A DNA stretch of 64,000 nucleotides from a virus: the IMG/VR virus record IMGVR_UViG_3300005340_000003, positions 1-64,000 of that record; one strand, written 5' to 3'. Of this stretch, positions 41,527 to 48,535 are shown one piece after another. The notes beneath the pieces are model-generated. The model ran no database searches, was not told the origin of the DNA, and saw only the letters and a list, made by a program, of their open reading frames with translations. A program made the translations under genes and the position numbers. Position 1 is the stretch's first letter; every line of letters starts with the position of its first letter.

Positions 41527-41747
41527 AGGGCGATTCGGCGAGCCCACCACCCGATTCTGAATTCGCCCGAGTTGTCGCCGAGGTGTGGGCGTTGAACCTC
41601 GCGTGGCCCACCACTTTTCGCGGCGGCATGCGCGAATCGATTCAGCACGGTCGCCGATGCGCCGGTTTGCGACGGGTGAGGCATGGCGAAGTGAACGGCT
41701 TTTCTGGATTCGTGCAGATACCGCGACAGACCACTCATTATGAGTAA
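41475..41747 (+). CDS. Possible protein of unknown function, 90 aa
   Basis: METKEPPTFAGFERYEVKGD, then FARVVAEVWALNLAWPTTFR and GGMRESIQHG. It ends overlapping the start of 41740-42429 by 8 bases, typical of coupled genes. Other frames are also open in this GC-rich piece, so support is moderate. Confidence 0.5.
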   Translation: METKEPPTFAGFERYEVKGDSASPPPDSEFARVVAEVWALNLAWPTTFRGGMRESIQHGRRCAGLRRVRHGEVNGFSGFVQIPRQTTHYE

Positions 41748-42429
41748 TCAAATTTCAATCCCCGTGAAGCATACAGAACTGGAAGCAGCGTTTGATCGAG
41801 AGCAGGCTTTTCTGTTATACACAATGTTTGGTGGCGATTCAGTAAAGACCGCGCATGCGTTGGGAATGCGAGCCGTCGATGTGTTGCGTATGTCGGAAGA
41901 GGAATCATGGAACGAGAAGATCAAACCAATTCTTGAGCTTCGTAAATCAAATAAGCCTGGAGATTTTGAACGTTCCGTCAACCGAGCGATGAACTTTTGT
42001 CAGGCTCGCCGTCTTTGGTTATTTCTTGAACGAGTCATTAACAGAATCACAGGCATGTCTGAAGAGGAGTTGAACGACTATTTGTTTACGGGTGAGCAGA
42101 AGTTCAATGCGGATGGATCGTTGAAAGGTGAAGTGAAGAAACTAACGACACGGGCGCTCGCGGATTTAGCTAGTGCGTGCGAGAAAGCGCATGCGTTGAC
42201 TTACTTGGCTCTTCATGATGTGGCCTCAGACCGAGCGAGACGAAAAGAGGAAGTGAGTGGGAACGAAGACGCAGGAGAACTTCATATCCGAATCGCACGG
42301 GCAATGAGCGAGGTAAAGCGAAGCAATACACCACGCGCCGAGTTGTTCGACCTGAAGCTTGAGCAAGCCTCACAGCAAATCAATGCTCAGGAGAAACCCG
42401 CAAACCCCCTGGACAATGACGACCATTGA
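41740..42429 (+). CDS. terS: Putative terminase small subunit, 229 aa
   Basis: N-terminal HTH-like region (about 20-60: EQAFLLYTMFGGDSVKTAHA, LGMRAVDVLRMSEEESWNEK) and a long helical body containing ADLASACEKAHALTYLALHD, with an acidic tail. This is the layout of phage small terminase or DNA-recognition subunits, and it opens the rightward late block that includes the large terminase at 48516. No direct motif proof, so the call rests on shape and context. Confidence 0.6.
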   Translation: MSNQISIPVKHTELEAAFDREQAFLLYTMFGGDSVKTAHALGMRAVDVLRMSEEESWNEKIKPILELRKSNKPGDFERSVNRAMNFCQARRLWLFLERVINRITGMSEEELNDYLFTGEQKFNADGSLKGEVKKLTTRALADLASACEKAHALTYLALHDVASDRARRKEEVSGNEDAGELHIRIARAMSEVKRSNTPRAELFDLKLEQASQQINAQEKPANPLDNDDH

Positions 42430-42905
42430 CAGTTGTAAAGGCGGCTCTACAAATGTAGAGAGTCTAATCTAACAATGTTAGTCATGCCTAACATTATCCT
42501 CATTTATCATGCCAACAATTGAAAGCGAGTTCGGGTCGAGACCGCCGCAAACCACGTCCGAGGTGTAGAATTTTGACCACCCTGAGCAAAAGTCGCCAAA
42601 ACGAGGGTCGTCGCGTTCCCGTTGATCTGGAAACCAGCGCGAACCGCCGACCGCAGCCCGCGATCCCCAGGCCGGCGTGGACGGACGGTGGAGGACGGTC
42701 CGGAGCCTGGGAGGGCTTTATCGGTAACGTTAACGTTAAAGTTGGGTGGGGGCCTCGGGGGGTTTGCGCCGGCCCGGACTCGCTTACTGACGGACCCGAA
42801 ATTTGAAAAATTGACATCGAGGAAGTCTTTCAGTAGCGTCTGACGCTCTGATATGAAAACCACGATCAAAGGAGATTTCCACCTGGAGTTTCTCAGTGAG
42901 GACCG
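42430..42905 (+). other. Region without a confident gene; hairpins and GC-rich segment
   Basis: Starts with a possible promoter (TTGACA 42426-42431, 16-base spacer, TACAAA 42448-42453) and two short hairpins, CTCTAC/GTAGAG (42445-42460) and CTAAC/GTTAG (42469-42481). 42520-42800 is markedly GC-rich with all frames nearly open and no convincing protein; it contains GTAACGTTAACGTTAAAGTT. A 49-codon ORF starts at 42853 with AAAGGAGAT inside it, but its sequence looks like shadow translation. Confidence 0.5.
42811..42839 (+). promoter_or_regulatory. Candidate promoter before 42957 gene
   Basis: TTGACA (42811-42816), 17-base spacer, TAGCGT (42834-42839). The only good -35 match in this stretch; it faces the adhesin genes. 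Confidence 0.45.
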
Positions 42906-42956
42906 TTGCGAGAGAAAACAGTTGTCACTTCGACGCCCACGGATCACTTCTCGTAT

Positions 42957-43172
42957 ATGGCAACACTTTCAACGGCGGAGAAGGCAGACATCGCATATTT
43001 GATCGAGTATCAGCGCGGCAACTACGACACGCCACTCGACAGTTTTGTGGCGGAGAGACTGAGCGTCCTTCACGCGAAGTTCGGATACGACAGCCAGATT
43101 GTGTATCTCGAAGCCCTTCGCGATGCGCCCCACCGCACACTTTTGCAATCTCTCCTGGCAGTGTCGGCTTAA
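42957..43172 (+). CDS. Small protein of unknown function, 71 aa
   Basis: MATLSTAEKADIAYLIEYQR then DTPLDSFVAERLSVLHAKFG and a helical C-terminus. A TTG at 42906 would add 17 residues. Lies just before the leucine-rich-repeat protein, so possibly its partner or chaperone. Not recognised. Confidence 0.6.
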   Translation: MATLSTAEKADIAYLIEYQRGNYDTPLDSFVAERLSVLHAKFGYDSQIVYLEALRDAPHRTLLQSLLAVSA

Positions 43173-43184
43173 CCTCTTTTCGAC

Positions 43185-44507
43185 ATGGGCTGGCCACTAA
43201 CCGGTAATAACCTCAGCCGTTTCAATCGGCTGCTCGACGACCTCCGGCAATACGGGGATTTTCCCTTCGTTGGTTCGCCCGATGACATCACTTGGCTCTG
43301 GCAGATAATCCGGGAAGCGAGCGACAACCAACTCAATCCCGCACTCGATGACGTAGCGAATCGCTCTCACTATTGGATGCTTCGGCTGGTCGCTTTCCTC
43401 GGCGATCAAGTAACTCCACCAGCACCCGCACCCCCCACCGGTTTATTGTGGGGTCCGAACCCATCTATTATAGACATGAGTGTGGATGGCAGGAATTTGG
43501 ACTTTTCTTTTCTGGATAACCCCTCAATCACGAGTTTAGATTTTCGAGGACTTACTTTGATAACAGACGGGGGATCGGGTAATGGTCTGAACCTCTACAC
43601 TCCCAATTCTGTGGGGATGAACTTTTCTTTTCCCGATCTGGAAAACGTAGATGCTCCATTTGGTTTTGGTGGAGAAGGAACCATCGGTTCGATCAGTGCC
43701 CCCAAGCTGAAGAACGTTCAATTCGGAATGTTTTTGTATGGCAACCCCATCACTTCTCTGGATTTTCCAGGTCTGGAAACAGTTGTAGAAGGCGGCTTGG
43801 ATGTCGTGGACGACGTTCCATTAACCAGCATGAGTTGGCCGGCACTTCGAACCGTTGGTGTCGGGTCTGTAGGAGGTGTTACTTATTACGCAGCCTATTC
43901 CTGTCCGAACCTCACCACACTTTTGCATCCGGCACTCGAACAAGTGGACTCCGATTTGGTTGTTTTTGGTTGCCCGCTTTTGACCGCCCTGGATTTTCCG
44001 TCCCTTGTTTCGGCAAGAATTTCTGTTGCTGACTGCGTTTCGTTAGTCAGTCTTTCTGTTCCCCTTTGGGGAACGCTTTCAGCTTCTAACGCAGGATTCA
44101 CTTTAGTTAACACCGGATTGATTTCATTGGTTCTTCCGTCGCTTGTTGAAGCAACGCAGGGCTCTGTCGATGTTCACAACAATTTATTTTTGGATTCAAT
44201 CAGCCTCCCGCTATATGTGGGTAACGACGCCCCTTCCGCCAATTTAGCGTTTTACAATAACCCGGTATTAACCACTCTGAGTTTGCCATCGTGGTCTCCT
44301 GCCGATGGTTCCGGTCTTCTTTTTTCTGGAAACTCATTATCCGCTTCGAGCGTAAATCATGTCCTGGCTCGTGCTGTGGCAAATCTGGCTTATGTTTCAG
44401 GTTCTATTGATCTCAGCGGGCAGACTCCCGCGCAGCCCCCGACTGGTCAAGGTGCCACAGACAAAACAACGCTTCAAGGTCGCGGCGTAACGGTCATCAC
44501 AGACTAA
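43185..44507 (+). CDS. Leucine-rich-repeat-like adhesin / tail fibre candidate, 440 aa
   Basis: N-terminal helical region (1-75), a Pro-rich linker, then about 10 irregular 20-25 residue repeats of the form L-x-SLDFPGLETV (for example ITSLDFPGLETVVEGGLDVV and LLTALDFPSLVSARISVADC), giving a beta-solenoid like BspA-type LRRs. The end (LDLSGQTPAQPPTGQGATDK style) recurs in phage adhesion proteins. Probably receptor binding. Followed by two small genes and a beta-helix protein. Confidence 0.75.
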   Translation: MGWPLTGNNLSRFNRLLDDLRQYGDFPFVGSPDDITWLWQIIREASDNQLNPALDDVANRSHYWMLRLVAFLGDQVTPPAPAPPTGLLWGPNPSIIDMSVDGRNLDFSFLDNPSITSLDFRGLTLITDGGSGNGLNLYTPNSVGMNFSFPDLENVDAPFGFGGEGTIGSISAPKLKNVQFGMFLYGNPITSLDFPGLETVVEGGLDVVDDVPLTSMSWPALRTVGVGSVGGVTYYAAYSCPNLTTLLHPALEQVDSDLVVFGCPLLTALDFPSLVSARISVADCVSLVSLSVPLWGTLSASNAGFTLVNTGLISLVLPSLVEATQGSVDVHNNLFLDSISLPLYVGNDAPSANLAFYNNPVLTTLSLPSWSPADGSGLLFSGNSLSASSVNHVLARAVANLAYVSGSIDLSGQTPAQPPTGQGATDKTTLQGRGVTVITD

Positions 44508-44515
44508 CTATCATC

Positions 44516-44641
44516 ATGACACGGGAAGAAATAATCCGCAAGCACGACGAGCTTCATCGCCAGCATAAAGAGAAGCAACTCAAGCAACGACTAAAAGGGA
44601 TAAAAGGGAAAACCGCCGAACCCAAGACCAATGATTCTTAA
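44516..44641 (+). CDS. Small basic helical protein, 41 aa
   Basis: MTREEIIRKHDELHRQHKEK and a Lys-rich tail. Starts 8 bases after the adhesin stop and its own stop lies 11 bases inside the next gene (start 44631). A single charged helix; function unknown. Confidence 0.55.
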   Translation: MTREEIIRKHDELHRQHKEKQLKQRLKGIKGKTAEPKTNDS

Positions 44642-46286
44642 GACCTTATTTTCCATCCTGGCTTTTCTTTCCGCCGCATCCGCTCAATCACCTCTCCCTC
44701 AGTCAGTCTATCAGCAATTCGCTGATCCGAGTGTCAGTGTGATTAACCTTCCATCGGGAACATACACGCTACCCGGCAACGCACCGCTCATTCTCCATCG
44801 GTCCGGGGTGACAGTAAATTTTTCCGGATGCGTCCTCGAAGTTAATCCCGCCGACAAAGCGAACGACGGGAATTATCCGATTCAAGTGGCAAGCACCAGC
44901 ATCACCTCCCCCACGTATCCCGGGGGAAATAACAGCCGATACATTTCCCATCTGACCGGCAGCATCTCGGAATGCACGACGCAACTCACGATGGACCCCG
45001 CCGAAGCAGTGAGTCTCTCCCCAGGCGAACGTGTGCTTATTTGGGCCGGCGTAGCGAATTCCGATCCGGTGGAACCAGCGGCTTTTATTCCGGCGACAGT
45101 ATCATCCGTGGATAGTCGCGGCACCATCACTTTTACCGCACCCCTCGGGAAAAACATTTACAATTACGGATCAGTAACCGGGATCATCAACGCGACGATT
45201 CCGTCCCTCCAATGGAAAGCAGGCGCATGGGGAAGCTGGCCGAGTGGAGCGAACTTTTCGAAAGGGTTCGGCATCGACCACGGGCTCGAAAGATTTGTTG
45301 GCGGAATGGTTCACGATGTCGTCCTCAACGACATCACTCTTAATCTTCAGACGGTTGACGCGGCACATTCGCCGAACGCGATGTGGGACGTGTCGGCAAT
45401 CGCAGTGGACGGGTTCACCATCAGGAACGCCTCAATCAATAATCCCCACGGCAACACGGTTCATTTTTGGCGCAGCTTCAATACGCTTGTTGACGGAGCG
45501 ACATTCACCGGTCACGGTCAGAACAAGATTTGGAATACGACCATGAGCGAGGCATTCGCTCTGACGGCCTGGGGCGGGGATCACCTCGCTTACAATAATG
45601 TCACCATCACCGGCACGGACATAACGGCATTCAACACCGAGGTTGGATCGAGCGACATTTCTGTAAACGGCCTGAGTTTCGATGTCGAATTCACGAGTGC
45701 TCGAAACTACGCATCATCGCCGACGATTTTCGGATTCCACTCTCCAGCAACCACACCGAAAATTACCAACGCGAGCGTCCATGCTGTAACTACAGGCGGA
45801 TCGAATCACGCATACACCACCTACGACTATATCGAATTCCTCGGGAGCCTCACTTTTCCAGGATCGTCCCTCACGGCATTTTTCGATTGGGGTTATCAAC
45901 GACACGCTGATTTGAATGGAACGGTGTCCCTCAACGGAATCACATACGGGCCGAAGGCTTCAGTCGCGGCAACGATCACCTTGTTGCATGGAGCCGGTTC
46001 TCGGACTTACACACCGCCCGAGGGAGTTTATGCTTCCGGAAAGTTCCGCGTCACCACACTCGGATCGTTGCGTGGCGTGACTGATACGCAAGGCGGCACC
46101 TACGATTGGAACGCGGTGTCCACCGGACAGTGGGTGACTTTTCTTTCTAACCGGTGGTTTTCAATCGGTCCCGGTGACTCGAATCTCGCAATGTATCTTT
46201 CGAAGGGGATTCAGTTTTGGTTCACGTCTCCCTGGCCGAATGATTCCGTGGTGGAATTCGAATTCACATATCTCCCGAAACAATGA
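44631..46286 (+). CDS. Signal-peptide-bearing beta-helix protein (tailspike/pectate-lyase-like), 551 aa
   Basis: N-terminal signal peptide MILKTLFSILAFLSAASAQS, then a right-handed parallel beta-helix pattern (about 30-430; repeated short strands such as DVVLNDITLNL, GFTIRNASINN, YNNVTITGTDI) and a C-terminal beta domain. Polysaccharide binding or cleavage is likely by fold. A Sec signal is odd for a virion tailspike and may mean secretion by the host cell instead. The start overlaps the previous gene. Confidence 0.75.
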   Translation: MILKTLFSILAFLSAASAQSPLPQSVYQQFADPSVSVINLPSGTYTLPGNAPLILHRSGVTVNFSGCVLEVNPADKANDGNYPIQVASTSITSPTYPGGNNSRYISHLTGSISECTTQLTMDPAEAVSLSPGERVLIWAGVANSDPVEPAAFIPATVSSVDSRGTITFTAPLGKNIYNYGSVTGIINATIPSLQWKAGAWGSWPSGANFSKGFGIDHGLERFVGGMVHDVVLNDITLNLQTVDAAHSPNAMWDVSAIAVDGFTIRNASINNPHGNTVHFWRSFNTLVDGATFTGHGQNKIWNTTMSEAFALTAWGGDHLAYNNVTITGTDITAFNTEVGSSDISVNGLSFDVEFTSARNYASSPTIFGFHSPATTPKITNASVHAVTTGGSNHAYTTYDYIEFLGSLTFPGSSLTAFFDWGYQRHADLNGTVSLNGITYGPKASVAATITLLHGAGSRTYTPPEGVYASGKFRVTTLGSLRGVTDTQGGTYDWNAVSTGQWVTFLSNRWFSIGPGDSNLAMYLSKGIQFWFTSPWPNDSVVEFEFTYLPKQ

Positions 46287-46324
46287 AAAAGAAAAAAGGC
46301 AAAAAGAAAAGCAAGGGCTATTGA
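46283..46324 (+). CDS. Possible 13-aa lysine-rich peptide
   Basis: MKKKKGKKKSKGY: starts in an ATGA overlap with the beta-helix stop (46283-46286) and ends at the -35 box of the next promoter. Eight of 13 residues are Lys. May be a real mini-peptide or chance. Confidence 0.25.
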   Translation: MKKKKGKKKSKGY

Positions 46325-46348
46325 CGCCGGCAGTTCTTCTGATATAGT
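46321..46348 (+). promoter_or_regulatory. Promoter for ImmA/IrrE-like gene, predicted leaderless
   Basis: TTGACG (46321-46326), 16-base spacer ending TTCTTCTGA, TATAGT (46343-46348). The ATG at 46355 is 12 bases after the first base of the -10, where transcription should start, and there is no Shine-Dalgarno. Geometry identical to the promoter at 59638-59666. Confidence 0.7.
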
Positions 46349-46354
46349 TCCGAC

Positions 46355-46681
46355 ATGAACGAATTTTTCGATCATGTCCTGAAACTGTGCGAACAGCACA
46401 ACATCGCGGTTTATATCCATCCCGAATGCAGGCCGTGTTCTTTTCCCCCGATCCGTCAAATCAACATCCACCCGGTTAAATCCGTCGAGGACTACTGTGT
46501 GGCCCTCCATGAAATCGGCCACGTAATTCTCGGACACCTGCCGGAGCAAGATCGCATGGAGAAAGAAACCTCGGCTTGGTGGTGGGCGATAAACAATGCG
46601 CTTGAGTGGGATATAGAGCATACAGAATTTCTTGCGAAATGTCTTGCGCTTTGGGAGGAAGAGTGTAAGTTGACGCCATGA
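46355..46681 (+). CDS. ImmA/IrrE-like zinc metalloprotease, 108 aa
   Basis: Zincin motif ALHEIGHVILGH (HExxH at about 52-56) followed by a helix with E-K-E-TSAWWWAINNALEWD as the third ligand region. This is the core of the ImmA/IrrE family, which cleaves phage or stress repressors. No repressor with a recognisable HTH is adjacent. Transcribed from its own promoter as a probable leaderless mRNA. Suggests a switch function in lysogeny or defence (inference). Confidence 0.78.
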   Translation: MNEFFDHVLKLCEQHNIAVYIHPECRPCSFPPIRQINIHPVKSVEDYCVALHEIGHVILGHLPEQDRMEKETSAWWWAINNALEWDIEHTEFLAKCLALWEEECKLTP

Positions 46682-46791
46682 AAAGATTCATAACCAATCC
46701 GAGAACGGACACAGATGCCTTGATTGGAGGCTTCATTATTTCCGTGGCTGTCGCTACCGTGATAATCCTCATTGTGTGCGCTCTTACATGA
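46678..46791 (+). CDS. Small single-span membrane protein, 37 aa
   Basis: MKRFITNPRTDTDALIGGFI, then a hydrophobic helix (ISVAVATVIILIVCALT). ATGA overlaps with the protease before it and the recombinase after it, so this is a compact coupled trio. Function unknown. Confidence 0.6.
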   Translation: MKRFITNPRTDTDALIGGFIISVAVATVIILIVCALT

Positions 46792-47597
46792 AAGTTTACA
46801 GCTACATTCGGGTCTCGGGTCGCGGACAAGTCGGCGGGGAAGGCCCCGACCGCCAGCGTGAGAGCATCAACGCCTTCTGTGCGGCCCGAGGACTTTTCTC
46901 CAACGGCGAGTTTTTCGAGGCCGGCGTCTCCGGCACGGTCGATGGAATGGACCGCCCTGAATTCTCCGACATGATCGAGCGGATCGAATGTCTGCGTTTA
47001 AACGGCGCTGAATGCGACGGGTTCGTTATCGAGCGGCTCGACCGGTTGGCGCGTGATTTAATGGTTCAGGAGGTTCTACTCAGTGAATGCCGGAAGCGTG
47101 ACATTAAGGTTTTCGCTGCCGACCAGGGGGAACTTCTCGACCTCGCTTCGGATGCCGGCGATCCGACACGCAAGCTCATCAGGCAGGTTATGGGAGCCCT
47201 CGCGGAGTGGGAGAAATCTCAGACGGTTTTGAAGTTGCGTAAAGCGCGTCAGGCGGTTAAGGTTCGAACTGGACGTTGTGAAGGTGCCAAGCCGTATGGC
47301 GTCACTCCTGAAGAGCGGGGGATTTTGACGGCCTTGAAACTTTTCGTCCGTCCGGATAGCACTTTGAAGGACATCGCGTCACTACTTAACCGGGAAGGTT
47401 TTCATACCCGGCACGGCGGCACCTGGGACGAGAAGTCCGCATTCAGGGTGATGAAGATTGCCGGCGTGTGGCAGCGAAAGCCGACCGAGAATAATTTGAA
47501 GAATTTGGGTAAACACGCAAAAAATAAGCGGGAAGTCGGGGAGCATAGCCCCGCATTGCCTCTGGCATGTGGTGTAACAGTAGCACAACCGCACTAA
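46788..47597 (+). CDS. Serine recombinase (resolvase/invertase type), 269 aa
   Basis: Catalytic domain (1-150): YIRVSGRGQ with nucleophile S10, DRQRESI, ERLDRLARDL and an E-helix KSQTVLKLRKA. C-terminal recombinase DNA-binding part (about 155-235: GAKPYGVTPEERGI, LLNREGFHTRHGGTWDEKS). Shorter than large serine integrases. Could integrate the phage, resolve multimers or invert a segment. The start at 46788 gives an ATGA overlap. tRNAs lie 300 bases downstream but no att repeat pair is evident. One GTTTAAAC at 46996. Confidence 0.88.
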   Translation: MKVYSYIRVSGRGQVGGEGPDRQRESINAFCAARGLFSNGEFFEAGVSGTVDGMDRPEFSDMIERIECLRLNGAECDGFVIERLDRLARDLMVQEVLLSECRKRDIKVFAADQGELLDLASDAGDPTRKLIRQVMGALAEWEKSQTVLKLRKARQAVKVRTGRCEGAKPYGVTPEERGILTALKLFVRPDSTLKDIASLLNREGFHTRHGGTWDEKSAFRVMKIAGVWQRKPTENNLKNLGKHAKNKREVGEHSPALPLACGVTVAQPH

Positions 47598-47611
47598 TCG
47601 AAAGGAAACAA

Positions 47612-47791
47612 ATGGATGGAGCATACAAAGCATTCGTAAAGAGTTACGGGACAGACGTGGTGGAAGATTTCGCGAGGAAACATCGCGAGGACTGCCTCCT
47701 CCGTCTCGCTCGAATCACCAACGGCGCGGTGAAGGAATACCAGAACGGAACTACCGTCACCAAGCTTCGTAATTTGAGGAATAGCCGGTAA
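47612..47791 (+). CDS. Small helical protein, 59 aa
   Basis: MDGAYKAFVKSYGTDVVEDF, then a basic helix ending LRNLRNSR. Preceded by AAAGGAAACAA, a usable ribosome binding site, so the ATG at 47612 is chosen over upstream starts. Ends before a strong terminator. Function unknown. Confidence 0.65.
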   Translation: MDGAYKAFVKSYGTDVVEDFARKHREDCLLRLARITNGAVKEYQNGTTVTKLRNLRNSR

Positions 47792-47824
47792 GAGACTTTC
47801 CGACTTTTCACTCAGAACGACACG

Positions 47825-47860
47825 ACCACTGGAGGGCAAAAATCCAGTGGCCGTTTTTTT
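47825..47860 (+). terminator. Intrinsic terminator after recombinase operon
   Basis: Stem CCACTGGA (47826-47833) / TCCAGTGG (47843-47850), 9-base loop, then CCG and seven T (47854-47860). A clear Rho-independent terminator separating the recombinase group from the tRNAs. Confidence 0.9.
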
Positions 47861-47877
47861 GCGCTCGGAGCACTTCT

Positions 47878-47901
47878 TATTGCGGGCGGTATTGCGGGCG
47901 G
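47878..47901 (+). repeat. 12-bp tandem repeat at the tRNA 5' end
   Basis: TATTGCGGGCGG occurs twice head-to-tail (47878-47889, 47890-47901). The second copy supplies the 5' acceptor strand of the Met-type tRNA starting at 47893. Confidence 0.85.
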
Positions 47902-47971
47902 CAGGTCGTAATCTGAGCGTGCCTCATAAGCAACGCATTGAAGCGAGTTTAACTCTCGCGCTTCGCATCCA
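47893..47971 (+). tRNA. tRNA-Met-like (anticodon CAT), atypical
   Basis: Acceptor TGCGGGC pairs with CTTCGCA (six pairs, two of them wobble) followed by T and an encoded CCA. D arm CAGG-TCGTAA-TCTG; anticodon loop CTCATAA (CAT at 47925-47927) on a stem GCGTGC/GCAACGC with one bulged A; T arm GCGAG-TTTAACT-CTCGC. 79 bases. The CTCATAA loop is typical of Met and Ile2 tRNAs. The bulge and odd T loop lower confidence in function. Confidence 0.6.
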
Positions 47972-47972
47972 T

Positions 47973-48048
47973 CGGAATGTAATGTCAGTAGCAGACGGCC
48001 CGGCTCGGAACCGGGAGGCCGCTGGTGCAACTCCAGCCATTCCGACCA
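47973..48048 (+). tRNA. tRNA-Pro (anticodon CGG)
   Basis: 76 bases: acceptor CGGAATG/CATTCCG (7/7), discriminator A, encoded CCA. D arm TGTC-loop-GACG; anticodon arm CCCGG-CTCGGAA-CCGGG with CGG at 48006-48008; T arm GCTGG-TGCAACT-CCAGC. The T loop has G at position 55 instead of U, and the D loop lacks the GG pair. The antisense strand carries the spurious-protein pattern often seen opposite tRNAs. One base separates it from the Met-type tRNA. Confidence 0.85.
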
Positions 48049-48283
48049 ATTTTATCGGGGGATAGTGTAAGTATGCCTGGATAGACATAAACGGGTTGGA
48101 CGAAACTCCTGCTTCGGCGGGCATCAACCTCTGGCCCGGGAACGACGTGAAATCCCAGGAAAAGAAAGCACACCGGATGTGATTCCGGAAGTAGCGCATC
48201 ATTGCGTCTTCGCCCGACCAAATGTTAGCGGAGTGCGGCACCAACCAGGATAGGCCCTGGCCGTTGCAACGGGTTCCGGCCCG
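48049..48283 (+). other. Non-coding or small-ORF interval between tRNAs and terminase block
   Basis: Holds a very stable CCTGC-TTCG-GCGGG hairpin enclosed by GGTTG/CAACC (about 48091-48133), a CCGGA/TCCGG hairpin near 48172-48187 and a perfect 12-base palindrome CCGTTGCAACGG. A short TTG-started ORF (about 28 codons) runs through the first hairpin but is weak. No third tRNA could be folded. Confidence 0.4.
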
Positions 48284-48535
48284 GTGGTCAAACGCCATCG
48301 GGAAAATAGGGATGTGGCTCGGTTCCACGACCTCACTTCGCGACCAATTTTGAAACGAATCGTTTACACAAGAATTGATACTCGACCGACCGCACCCCCC
48401 GGTCAGGGTCAGGCGATCCGCGAATGGGACGACGCCTGGAGAGCGAAAGGTTTTCGGACAAAGATTCTGATTTCTCCGGACTCCGCGAAGCTCCTCGGGA
48501 TTAAACCTAAGAACCATGCTGACCGACCCCGCTGA
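48284..48535 (+). CDS. Protein of unknown function upstream of terminase, 83 aa
   Basis: From GTG 48284; the C-terminal part RIDTRPTAPPGQGQAIREWD, DAWRAKGFRTKILISPDSAK looks well coding. The frame is open further left and the true start is uncertain. Ends 20 bases inside the large terminase gene. Not recognised. Confidence 0.55.
   Translation: MVKRHRENRDVARFHDLTSRPILKRIVYTRIDTRPTAPPGQGQAIREWDDAWRAKGFRTKILISPDSAKLLGIKPKNHADRPR

Noticed and set aside
42500-42947. ORFs on both strands in the GC-rich segment
   Set aside because: All are compositionally biased, mutually overlapping, and lack any recognisable domain or gene junction.
48049-48223. Possible third tRNA after tRNA-Pro
   Set aside because: No combination of acceptor, anticodon and T arms could be folded; only isolated hairpins remain.
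47924-48517. Long - strand ORF opposite the tRNAs
   Set aside because: Its sequence contains the pattern typical of spurious translation opposite tRNA genes, and it opposes a clear terminator, two tRNAs and the terminase gene start.
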